DNA of 64,000 nucleotides from Aurantimonas sp036549475 (GTDB lineage: Bacteria; Pseudomonadota; Alphaproteobacteria; Rhizobiales; Rhizobiaceae): positions 1 to 64,000 of the forward strand of contig NZ_JAZHLI010000007.1 in assembly GCF_036549475.1 (NCBI RefSeq), given 5' to 3'. The position numbers and the translations under genes were made by a program. This document shows positions 57,154 through 64,000 of this stretch, piece after piece. Each line of letters opens with the position of its first letter. Within the stretch, counting starts at the first letter, position 1. The notes under the pieces were generated by a model. That model ran no database searches, was not told the origin of the DNA, and saw only the letters and a program-made list of their open reading frames with translations.

Positions 57154-57608
57154 GCGATCCGGCCAATGTCCATGGCAGCGCGGTCCGGATCGGCGATCTC
57201 GGCATCCTGATCCGCGGCCCGGCGCGCAGCGGCAAGTCGTCCCTGGCACTGTCGACGCTGCGCCGCTGCGCCGCGCTGGGCCTCGACGCCGTGCTCGTGG
57301 CCGACGATCGCATCCTGATCGTGCGGGACGGCGATACGACACTGCACATGTCGGCGCCCGCGACACTGGCCGGACTGATCGAGATCTCCGGAATCGGCAT
57401 CCTGCGCGAGCCATGCGCGGCATCGGCGGCCCTCGGGCTCGTCGTCGACCTGGTCGATCCGGCCATCATCGATCGATTGCCGGAACCGCGGACGACGACG
57501 ATTCTCGGCCTGCCGATCCGGCAGGTCGACCTGCCGGCGCGCGATGCGTCCTTCGGCGCCGACATCCTCGCGTCCGTGGTGCTGTCGCCGTTCGCCGACG
57601 ACGTCTGA
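57150..57608 (+). CDS. hprK: HPr kinase/phosphorylase, short alphaproteobacterial form
   Basis: HprK phosphorylates HPr on a serine. The 152-residue protein is only the C-terminal catalytic half of the firmicute enzyme, with the P-loop GPARSGKSSLALS at 23-35, VLVADDRILI and the ISGIGILREP signature. Loss of the N-terminal domain is usual in alphaproteobacteria. Overlap with chvG implies coupled expression of envelope sensing and PTS control. Its substrate HPr, with the serine site intact, is encoded 0.65 kb downstream. Confidence 0.93.
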   Translation: MSDPANVHGSAVRIGDLGILIRGPARSGKSSLALSTLRRCAALGLDAVLVADDRILIVRDGDTTLHMSAPATLAGLIEISGIGILREPCAASAALGLVVDLVDPAIIDRLPEPRTTTILGLPIRQVDLPARDASFGADILASVVLSPFADDV

Positions 57609-57617
57609 AAAGAGGTG

Positions 57618-57635
57618 TGCTCGCAACTGCGAGCA
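57618..57635 (+). terminator. Small hairpin after hprK
   Basis: TGCTCGC and GCGAGCA form a 7-bp stem with loop AACT just past the hprK stop. A weak ATCATTTAACTT follows. It could be a partial terminator between hprK and the EIIA gene. Confidence 0.35.
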
Positions 57636-57794
57636 GGGCCATCATTTAACTTGCGTCGGGACCGAAGGATGGCGAGGATGCGCGCCGTACCGATCGGCGT
57701 CGCCGCATCGGTGCACAAAAATATGCGGCCGGATGGCCCAGCGTTTCAGGGAGGCCGCAGCAATGCCGGGCCAGACTAGCGGGAGGTTCGGTCT

Positions 57795-58196
57795 ATGATC
57801 GGCCTCGTACTCGTGACTCACGGCCGGCTTGCCGACGAATTTCGTCACGCGGTCGAACACGTCGTCGGCCCGCAGGACGCCTTCGAGACGATCTCGATCG
57901 GGCCGGAAGACGACATGGAGCAGCGGCGCGTCGATATCGTCGAGGCCGTGGCCCGGGCGGAACGCGGCAGCGGTGTGATCATTCTCACCGACATGTTCGG
58001 CGGAACGCCCTCCAATCTCGCCATTTCGGTCATGGACGGCAATCGGGTCGACGTCCTGGCCGGCGTCAACCTGCCCATGCTGATCAAGCTGGCCAGCGTA
58101 CGCGAGGAGAAGCCGCTTGCGGTCGCTCTCGTCGAAGCGCAGGAGGCCGGCCGCAAATACATCAATGTCGCCAGCCGGGTTCTGAGCGGCAAGTGA
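57795..58196 (+). CDS. ptsM: PTS EIIA component, mannose family (regulatory)
   Basis: The 133-residue protein is an EIIA-Man domain with the phosphorylated His9 in VLVTHGRLADEF and the downstream IILTDMFGGTPSNLAIS. There is no IIB, IIC or IID partner, so it acts as a signalling protein, receiving phosphate from HPr. The 186 bases before it contain only the small hairpin and a GGGAGG start signal. Its stop overlaps a GTG that could start HPr. Confidence 0.94.
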   Translation: MIGLVLVTHGRLADEFRHAVEHVVGPQDAFETISIGPEDDMEQRRVDIVEAVARAERGSGVIILTDMFGGTPSNLAISVMDGNRVDVLAGVNLPMLIKLASVREEKPLAVALVEAQEAGRKYINVASRVLSGK

Positions 58197-58252
58197 GCAC
58201 CGATCCCCGCACCCCTGCATCCCGGCCGGCCGAAGCCGGCAGACATTGTTCC

Positions 58253-58540
58253 ATGACCTCATCCCGGACCCCTCCTCCCCGTATCCTGACCATCATGAAC
58301 AAGCGTGGCCTGCATGCCCGCGCTTCGGCGCGCTTCGTCCAGACGGCCGAGACGTTCGATGCCGAACTGACGATTTCGCGCGACGGCATGACCGTCGGCG
58401 GCCAGTCGATCATGGGGCTGATGATGCTCGCCGCGAGCCAGGGCACGACCATCGAGGTCGCGGCCAAGGGCCACGACGCGATGGCAGCCCTCGACGCCAT
58501 CCAGACCCTCGTCGCCCGCCGCTTCGGCGAGGACAGCTGA
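58253..58540 (+). CDS. ptsH: HPr-family phosphocarrier protein
   Basis: HPr passes phosphate from EI-Ntr to the EIIA proteins. His21 in NKRGLHARASARF is the equivalent of HPr His15, and Ser52 in VGGQSIMGLMMLAAS equals the regulatory Ser46 phosphorylated by HprK. The start is unsure: the ATG used (95 residues) has no Shine-Dalgarno sequence, while a GTG at 58193 overlaps the EIIA stop and would add 20 residues. Confidence 0.92.
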   Translation: MTSSRTPPPRILTIMNKRGLHARASARFVQTAETFDAELTISRDGMTVGGQSIMGLMMLAASQGTTIEVAAKGHDAMAALDAIQTLVARRFGEDS

Positions 58541-58613
58541 CGCGTCAGCAAATTCGCCGGTGATCCCGAGATTCAATCGGTCGGAGCATCCCTCGCACGT
58601 CGGACGCTCGCCG

Positions 58614-60431
58614 CTACCCCGCAGGCGGCCTTGCGCCTGCCGGCGCATCCTCGGCAGCCCTGCCCTCCAGTTCTTCGGGCGACGGGATTGTCCGTCCGGG
58701 ATTGTCGGTATCCGGACCGCCGGAGCCCGTATCGCCGGCCGGCGGATCGGGGCCATCCGTTCGTCCGGCCCCGCCTTCCTCCGGTATGGCTTTGCTCTCC
58801 TCCGGCATGGCTTCGCCGCCGCCGGCTTCCGGCGCCGCGGTGATCAGCAACTTCCAGAGTTCGACTGTCGCCGCCTCGGCCCGCTCCATCGGCAGGACGA
58901 ACCGGCCGGCATTCACTGCCGCGACCAGATCGTCGCGCAGCCCCGCGGCGATGCGGTCCCCGCCGGCCGCCGCGATGCTGGCCCAGCCATAGGCGCGCAA
59001 GCCGTTGCGCGGGGTCTCGATGCCCTCGTAATAGCCGAAGGCAAGCCGCCGGATGGTCGCCCAGTCACGGTTGCCGAAGGCGGCGACCTCGGCAGCGTGA
59101 CGGGCTTCGCCGGCGGGCGTGCGACGCCAGCGCAGCTGCGCCTCGTCTTCCGCCGTCGCAACCTCCTCCGGGCTGAGACGGCCCTGCACGGCCGCCAGAC
59201 TGCTGGTCTCGACCGCGATGCCGTCGGCCCGCGCCAGGAGCAGCGCCACATAGATGCCGCGCAAACCGTCCTGGGGGATCGCCACGCGCGGATTCAGCGC
59301 CAGCGCGCGGGCAAGCAGCGCGATGGCAGCGCGGTTGTCGGCGGCGACCGCCGGCAAGATCATCGCAACGCCGCGCGCGATATCCTGGGGCACGCCGCGG
59401 CCGGTGATCAGCGCTTCCGCCGTCGCCAGAATCTCGTCGGTCCCTGCGTCTGAGGACAAAGCGAGGGCATCAGGATCGAGCAGCGCCACTTGCGGCGCCG
59501 GCCCACCAGCGAGCGACGGCGCCAGGGCCAGGATCTCGTCGGCTCCGAACTGTCGGCCGTCGCTCAGGCGGGACAGGTCGAACGGGGCGGCCGGAGCAAG
59601 GCTGAGGCTCAGGCGGTCCGGCCGGGCGAGAAAGGCCTGCACGGTCGCCGACCAGTCCCAGGTCAATTCCTGCAGGCGCGGATCAGGACCGTCCGGGAGC
59701 CCCGAGAACATCGCGGATACGCCGATACCGGCCATCATGGCGGCCGTGCCGCGGGCCTGGTCGGCCGTCATACCCTGGTTTCCGCCGACGACCTCGTAGA
59801 GCGCCTCGACCAGCCCGGCGTCGGTGAAGCTGACCTCGGCCGATCGCAGTCGCCCTGCAAGCACCGGATCGTCATTGCCGCCGCCATTCTCGAACGCGGT
59901 GAGCGGCATCAGGACGTGGAAGCCTTCGAGGTCGGCGGCGATGTCGAACGTTCCCACGCCGTCGACCGCGACGGTCGCATGCAGATCGTAGTTTGCGGCG
60001 GCGACATCGGTCCCGCCGGTCACGGTGACGTCGCCGGTCAGGACCTGGCGGTCGAGCCGTTCGAGGACGGCGCGCATGGTCGGATCGAGCGGCAGGGCGC
60101 GGGTGTCCACCGCGACGGACTCGTAGACCGCCTGATCGGCGGAGAGGCGCATCTGGCCGATATCCGCGGTGAAATCGTCGCGGCGGATCTTCAGGCCGGT
60201 CACGATCAGGGACCGCGTCACATCGTCGTAACGGCGCGCATCGTAGGTGATCTGCGCAACGTTGCGTCCGGCATAGAGGGCGAGATCGAACAGATAGGGC
60301 GAATAGGGCAGCGCAAACTCGAGCAGGCTGCCCGGCAACTCGGCGTCGACCTCGCCCGCCCGCGCGGATCCGGCGTTCGTCAGAAGGAGCCCACACAGGC
60401 CGGCAGCCAGTACGCCAGACCTCAACCCCAT
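58614..60431 (-). CDS. Exported protein with Sel1-like repeats, function unknown
   Basis: I do not recognise the whole protein (605 residues). It has a signal peptide (GLRSGVLAAGLCGLLLTNAGSARA). Residues of about 25-300 have alternating beta-type patterns (VTGLKIRRDDFTADIGQMRLS; HATVAVDGVGTFDIAADLEGF) of unknown family. Two Sel1/TPR-like stretches follow: around 336-375 (GRGVPQDIARGVAMILPAVA) and 464-505 (GIETPRNGLRAYGWASIAAA). The last 65 residues are a Pro/Gly/Glu-rich disordered tail. It is convergent with ptsH and divergent from ahcY. An envelope role is only inferred. Confidence 0.78.
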   Translation of the reverse strand: MGLRSGVLAAGLCGLLLTNAGSARAGEVDAELPGSLLEFALPYSPYLFDLALYAGRNVAQITYDARRYDDVTRSLIVTGLKIRRDDFTADIGQMRLSADQAVYESVAVDTRALPLDPTMRAVLERLDRQVLTGDVTVTGGTDVAAANYDLHATVAVDGVGTFDIAADLEGFHVLMPLTAFENGGGNDDPVLAGRLRSAEVSFTDAGLVEALYEVVGGNQGMTADQARGTAAMMAGIGVSAMFSGLPDGPDPRLQELTWDWSATVQAFLARPDRLSLSLAPAAPFDLSRLSDGRQFGADEILALAPSLAGGPAPQVALLDPDALALSSDAGTDEILATAEALITGRGVPQDIARGVAMILPAVAADNRAAIALLARALALNPRVAIPQDGLRGIYVALLLARADGIAVETSSLAAVQGRLSPEEVATAEDEAQLRWRRTPAGEARHAAEVAAFGNRDWATIRRLAFGYYEGIETPRNGLRAYGWASIAAAGGDRIAAGLRDDLVAAVNAGRFVLPMERAEAATVELWKLLITAAPEAGGGEAMPEESKAIPEEGGAGRTDGPDPPAGDTGSGGPDTDNPGRTIPSPEELEGRAAEDAPAGARPPAG

Positions 60432-60506
60432 CGCCGTCTCCTCATCCATTGCCGCGGCAGGCTAGCCGCAAAAGCGGCGCGGGCAAAGCCGAACACATCC
60501 AATCAA

Positions 60507-60528
60507 GACATAAGCAAGTGTTTATGTC
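60507..60528. promoter_or_regulatory. Palindromic candidate operator upstream of ahcY
   Basis: GACATAA and TTATGTC are exact complements eight bases apart, about 100 bases before ahcY. The arms resemble the ACATAAA/TTTATGT sites recorded for SahR, the ArsR-family regulator that senses S-adenosylhomocysteine and controls ahcY and methionine genes in proteobacteria. I recall that motif only in outline, so the link is tentative. No riboswitch-like fold was recognised here. Confidence 0.45.
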
Positions 60529-60625
60529 CCCTTGTCCCAAGGCCCCAAGACTGGTAAATCGCTGCCAATGCGACCGGGTTCGCCCAGGTCTGCTCCCGAA
60601 TTTCAACCGTATGGATGGACAGCAC

Positions 60626-62026
60626 ATGGCCAATGCACAGGACTACGTCGTCAAGGATATCTCCCTCGCGGGTTACGGTCGCAAGGAGATCGACATCGCC
60701 GAGACCGAGATGCCGGGCCTGATGGCCTGCCGTGAGGAATTCGGCACCGACAAGCCGCTGAAGGGCGCCCGGATCACCGGTTCGCTCCACATGACCATCC
60801 AGACCGCCGTCCTGATCGAGACGCTGCGCGATCTCGGCGCCGACCTGCGCTGGGCCTCCTGCAACATCTTCTCGACGCAGGACCACGCCGCTGCGGCAAT
60901 TGCCGAGACCGGCATTCCGGTCTTCGCCATCAAGGGCGAGAGCCTCGAGGACTACTGGACCTATACCGACGCGATCTTCCAGTGGCCGGACGGCCAGCCG
61001 TCGAACATGATCCTCGACGATGGCGGCGACGCCACGATGTACATCCTACTTGGTGCCCGCGCCGAAGCCGGCGAGGACGTCCTGTCCAACCCGGGTAACG
61101 AGGAGGAGCAGATCCTCTTCGCGCAGATCAAGAAGCGCATGGCCGCCACGCCGGGCTTCTTCGCCAAGCAGCGCGACGCCATCAAGGGTGTCACGGAAGA
61201 GACCACCACCGGCGTCAACCGGCTGTACCAGCTGCAGAAGAAGGGCCTGCTGCCCTTCCCGGCGATCAACGTCAACGACTCGGTCACCAAGTCGAAGTTC
61301 GACAACAAGTATGGCTGCAAGGAATCGCTGGTCGACGGTATCCGCCGCGCCACCGATGTCATGATGGCCGGCAAGGTCGCCGTCGTCTGCGGCTATGGTG
61401 ACGTCGGCAAGGGCTCGGCCGCTTCGCTGCAGGGCGCCGGCGCTCGCGTGAAGGTCACGGAAGTCGACCCGATCTGCGCGCTGCAGGCCGCCATGGACGG
61501 CTTCGAGGTCGTGCAGCTCGAGGATGTCGTCGCCAGCGCCGACATCTTCATCACCACCACCGGCAACAAGGACGTCATCCGCATCGAGCACATGCGCGAG
61601 ATGAAGGACATGGCGATCGTCGGCAATATCGGCCATTTCGACAACGAGATTCAGATCGACGCGCTGAAGAATCTCAAATGGACCAACATCAAGCCTCAGG
61701 TCGACATGATCGAGTTCGCCAAGGGCAACCGGATGCTGCTGCTGTCGGAAGGCCGCCTGCTGAACCTCGGCAATGCCACCGGCCATCCGTCCTTCGTCAT
61801 GTCGGCGTCCTTCACCAATCAGGTGCTGGCGCAGATCGAGCTGTTCACCAAGGGTGAGAAATACGGCAACGAGGTCTATGTGCTGCCCAAGCATCTCGAC
61901 GAACGTGTTGCCCGTCTGCATCTCGCCAAGCTCGGCGCAAGGTTGAGCGAGCTGTCTTCCGAGCAGGCCGCCTATATCGGCGTGGAACAGCAGGGCCCAT
62001 ACAAGCCCGAGCATTACCGCTACTGA
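60626..62026 (+). CDS. ahcY: S-adenosylhomocysteine hydrolase
   Basis: AhcY splits S-adenosylhomocysteine to adenosine and homocysteine, relieving product inhibition of methyltransferases. The 466 residues match the family length: substrate motifs MTIQTAVLIETL, CNIFSTQDHAAAAI and the NAD-binding VAVVCGYGDVGKGSAASL, ending in the invariant GPYKPEHYRY. The ATG gives MANAQDYVVKDISLAGYG, the conserved N-terminus; an ATG five codons earlier is possible. A strong terminator follows. Confidence 0.97.
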   Translation: MANAQDYVVKDISLAGYGRKEIDIAETEMPGLMACREEFGTDKPLKGARITGSLHMTIQTAVLIETLRDLGADLRWASCNIFSTQDHAAAAIAETGIPVFAIKGESLEDYWTYTDAIFQWPDGQPSNMILDDGGDATMYILLGARAEAGEDVLSNPGNEEEQILFAQIKKRMAATPGFFAKQRDAIKGVTEETTTGVNRLYQLQKKGLLPFPAINVNDSVTKSKFDNKYGCKESLVDGIRRATDVMMAGKVAVVCGYGDVGKGSAASLQGAGARVKVTEVDPICALQAAMDGFEVVQLEDVVASADIFITTTGNKDVIRIEHMREMKDMAIVGNIGHFDNEIQIDALKNLKWTNIKPQVDMIEFAKGNRMLLLSEGRLLNLGNATGHPSFVMSASFTNQVLAQIELFTKGEKYGNEVYVLPKHLDERVARLHLAKLGARLSELSSEQAAYIGVEQQGPYKPEHYRY

Positions 62027-62056
62027 TCCCTCCCGGACACCGGACCCGAATCAGAC

Positions 62057-62096
62057 AAACCGCCGGGGCGCAAGGCGTCCCGGCGGTTTTTCTTTT
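62057..62096 (+). terminator. Rho-independent terminator of ahcY
   Basis: AAACCGCCGGG and CCCGGCGGTTT form a perfect 11-bp stem with an 11-base loop, 30 bases past the stop, followed by a run of Ts broken by one C. Confidence 0.93.
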
Positions 62097-62118
62097 GCGC
62101 AACGGACGTTGTTGTGGA

Positions 62119-62146
62119 TTGCGCAAGATTCAGCAGAGGCTACTAT
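62119..62146 (+). promoter_or_regulatory. Possible sigma-70 promoter of the PAS sensor gene
   Basis: TTGCGC, 16 bases, TACTAT. The -10 matches TATAAT at four positions, the -35 at three to four. It lies just past the ahcY terminator, where a promoter is expected. Confidence 0.35.
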
Positions 62147-62419
62147 GCTCGAATCGCTGCGGCCAAGAGGTGGACTGGCCGGAGCGTCAGCGTTTCTTTG
62201 CGTCTCGTCAGGGCACCTTGTTGCCTTGGCTTCGGCCCCGGATGGCCGCGAAATCTCTGATTTCCGAGCCGATATCCAGGAGCCTCCGGCAGCGGCGGTG
62301 CGTGCGGTAAGCGCCTGCGGTCGGACAAGGACGTCGGGAAACACTGGCTGGCACGAACGGGGACTGACGGAATGTACGAGGGGTGTGGATCCGGGCGCGG
62401 CGGCGCTTTCCGGACAAGG

Positions 62420-64000
62420 ATGGATTCCCGCGACGGGAACCCTGCCGCAACGGCAGACCATGGCGACGGTGAACGGGCCACCGGGTCGCGGCTGCGGGCC
62501 CTCGGCCCCGCGCTGGCAATCCTGGTGCTGACCCCCGGTTCGGCCCTTGCGCAGGTCCTGCCGCTGTCGGGCGGCGTCGACACCATACTGGGACCCGCCG
62601 ATATCCTTTATCTGGCCTTGGTCGCCATGCTGATCGGCGCCAGCATGCTGAGCGCGGTCTTCCTGATCCGTCAGCGCGCGGTGACAGCGACCGAGAACGA
62701 CCATCTGCGGGCCAGCCTTGCCGAAAGCCGCGCCGAAGCCGAAGCACGCATGATGCTGCTGGCCGCCGGCGAGGAACGGCTCCTGGTCTATTCCGGCCCC
62801 GGCGCACCGGAAATCCTCGGCACCCTGCCCGGCCCCGCCGGCGCGCCGGTCGAGGAAAAGCGCTTCCTGTCCTTCGGCGACTGGATGGCGGGTGATGTCG
62901 CCCTGCGGCTGCAGACGGCGATCACGGCGCTGCGCCATGACGCCGAGCCGTTCAGCCTGGAGATCGACCTGCTGCGGGGGCGCCTGATCGAGGCCACCGG
63001 CAAGACCATCGGCGGCCTGGCCGTCGTCCGCTTCGTCGCCATGGAAGGCCTGCGCGAGCGCGTGCGCGAGGCCGAAATCGCCAGCGCGGACGCGCTCGCG
63101 ATGATCGAGACCATGCAGAACCTGTTCAATGCCGCCCCGATCCCGGTCTGGCTGCGCGACCGCGACGGCCGGCTCGGCTGGGTCAACAACGCCTATGCGG
63201 CGTCGGTCGATGCCAGCGAGGCCGCCGACAGCCTCGAGCGGCAGGTGGAGTTTCTCTCCGAGCAGGATCGCCTCACCATCGCCGCGCGGATCGCGGAGCA
63301 GGCCGTCTTCTCCGACAAGGTCTCGACCGTGGTGGCGGCCGACCGGCGCAACTTCGCCGTCGTCGAAACCACCGGCCCGCTGGGCTCGGCGGGGCTCGCC
63401 ATCGATGTTTCGGAAACCGAGCAGGTCCGCATGGAACTGCGCCAGACCATCGATAGCCAGTCGGAAACGCTCGACCAGCTGACCACGGCCGTTGCCCGCT
63501 TCGACGACAAGACCCGCCTGACCTACCACAATGCCGCCTTCCAGCGGCTGTTCGACCTGACCAATGCCTATCTGGAATCCGAGCCGGACCATCTCGCACT
63601 GCTCGACCATCTGCGCACTCGCGGTATCCTGCCGGTGGAGAAACTGTTCCGCAGCGAGATCCAGGACCAGGACCTCGCCGCCTACCGGGCGACCGAGCCG
63701 ACCGAGACCATGTGGCATCTCGCCGACGGGCGGACCCTGCGCGTCATCGCGACGCCGCAGCCGCAGGGCGGCGCCACCTGGATCTTCGAGGACATCACCG
63801 AGAAGCTCGACCTGGAAAGCCAGGTGAAGGCCACCGTCCAGCTGCAGCGCGAGACCATCGACTATCTGTCCGAAGCGGTGGCGGTGTTCGGCAGCGACGG
63901 CCGGCTGCGCCTGTCCAATCCCTCCTTCGCCGAGCTGTTCGGGCTCGACCCGGACTATCTCCTGTCGCGGCCGCGCATCCACACCCTGTCCGATCTTGCC
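62420..64000 (+). CDS. PAS-domain sensor protein, probable histidine kinase (partial, runs off the window)
   Basis: The 527 codons visible encode two N-terminal hydrophobic segments (LRALGPALAILVLTPGSALA and LYLALVAMLIGASMLSAVFLI), a coiled linker, then successive PAS-type domains: near 230-260 (NLFNAAPIPVWLRDRDGRLGW), 360-400 (AVARFDDKTRLTYHNAAF, FQRLFDLTNAYL), with GATWIFEDITEKLDLE, and 480-527 (AVAVFGSDGRLRLSNPSFAEL). The kinase domains would lie beyond the window. A PAS sensor kinase next to ahcY is conserved in rhizobia and resembles DivL, the cell-cycle kinase; this is unproven here. In-frame ATG (62372) and GTG (62384) are alternative starts. Confidence 0.82.
   Translation, partial: MDSRDGNPAATADHGDGERATGSRLRALGPALAILVLTPGSALAQVLPLSGGVDTILGPADILYLALVAMLIGASMLSAVFLIRQRAVTATENDHLRASLAESRAEAEARMMLLAAGEERLLVYSGPGAPEILGTLPGPAGAPVEEKRFLSFGDWMAGDVALRLQTAITALRHDAEPFSLEIDLLRGRLIEATGKTIGGLAVVRFVAMEGLRERVREAEIASADALAMIETMQNLFNAAPIPVWLRDRDGRLGWVNNAYAASVDASEAADSLERQVEFLSEQDRLTIAARIAEQAVFSDKVSTVVAADRRNFAVVETTGPLGSAGLAIDVSETEQVRMELRQTIDSQSETLDQLTTAVARFDDKTRLTYHNAAFQRLFDLTNAYLESEPDHLALLDHLRTRGILPVEKLFRSEIQDQDLAAYRATEPTETMWHLADGRTLRVIATPQPQGGATWIFEDITEKLDLESQVKATVQLQRETIDYLSEAVAVFGSDGRLRLSNPSFAELFGLDPDYLLSRPRIHTLSDLA

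Larger units (their letters stand above)
62027..62419. other. 393-base gap between ahcY and the sensor gene
   Basis: It holds the ahcY terminator and a possible promoter at 62119. The sensor's reading frame is open from about 62261 and includes an ATG at 62372 and a GTG at 62384, so the true start may lie inside this gap. Otherwise I see nothing. Confidence 0.5.

Noticed and set aside
60432..60625. Possible SAH riboswitch before ahcY
   Set aside because: The region holds a protein-type palindrome but none of the conserved SAH-riboswitch core that I could recognise.
62051..63982. A 643-codon open frame on the minus strand after ahcY
   Set aside because: It is antisense to the PAS sensor, has an Arg/Gln/Gly-rich shadow composition, and overlaps the ahcY terminator.

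Overview
The window reads as a slice of chromosome from a high-GC alphaproteobacterium of the order Hyphomicrobiales (Rhizobiales). The grounds are gene order and protein types: rimP-nusA-ylxR-infB-rbfA-truB; metK-(XRE regulator)-lnt-corC-ybeY-phoH-miaB-plsC; nfu-trpS-murJ-glnD-mutS; sppA-ihfB-lapA; lptC-lptA-lptB-rpoN-hpf-ptsN; and pckA facing chvI-chvG-hprK-ptsM-ptsH with ahcY nearby. All of these are typical of rhizobia and their relatives. Nothing looks like a prophage, integron, insertion sequence or CRISPR array, and no tRNA or rRNA gene was found. Layout, region by region. From 0.2 to 10.1 kb, minus-strand genes run from rimP down to truB (transcription and translation factors), followed by a CorA metal channel and an HSL-type esterase. 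From 10.4 to 28.3 kb a long minus-strand run carries trmB, metK, a PhrR/PraR-like regulator, lnt, corC, ybeY, phoH, miaB, an acyltransferase, rimI, tsaB, nfu, a universal stress protein, trpS, murJ and glnD. From 28.5 to 29.6 kb two small exported repeat proteins sit between glnD and mutS, each with its own near-identical terminator; one has a good match to an EcfG (general stress sigma factor) promoter. From 29.8 to 35 kb, mutS and the malic enzyme gene maeB diverge. From 35 to 42 kb lie an ornithine-lipid N-acyltransferase (OlsB-like), an AcuI-type reductase, lspA, two RNA methyltransferases, a CoxG-like protein, a LapA-domain protein and ihfB. From 42 to 48.7 kb are sppA, then the lipopolysaccharide transport genes lptCAB, rpoN, hpf and ptsN. 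From 48.7 to 53.5 kb is a stress and repair group: DUF1150 protein, Hsp20, MsrB, fasciclin protein and ArfB, then pckA. From 53.8 to 58.5 kb are a flavin-type general stress protein, the ChvI/ChvG envelope two-component system and the regulatory phosphotransferase proteins HprK, EIIA-Man and HPr. From 58.6 kb to the end are an exported Sel1-like protein of unknown function, ahcY, and the first 527 codons of a PAS-domain sensor that leaves the window. Functional links are clear. Two PTS branches occur (PtsN beside RpoN; HprK/HPr/EIIA-Man beside ChvG/ChvI) with no sugar permease, the signature of a regulatory PTS. MetK and AhcY make and recycle the methyl-donor cycle that feeds the many methyltransferases here. 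LspA, Lnt, LptABC, MurJ, OlsB and the PlsC/OlsA-like enzyme all serve the envelope. The non-coding signals are the least ordinary part of the window: a sigma-32-type promoter plus a ROSE-like hairpin ahead of hsp20, an EcfG-type promoter for a repeat protein, a possible upstream reading frame coupled to hpf, and several perfect palindromes before pckA, ahcY, msrB and the fasciclin gene. No wholly new defence, secretion or biosynthetic system is evident; the best candidates for undescribed biology are the VPGS-repeat exported proteins and the Sel1-like exported protein.
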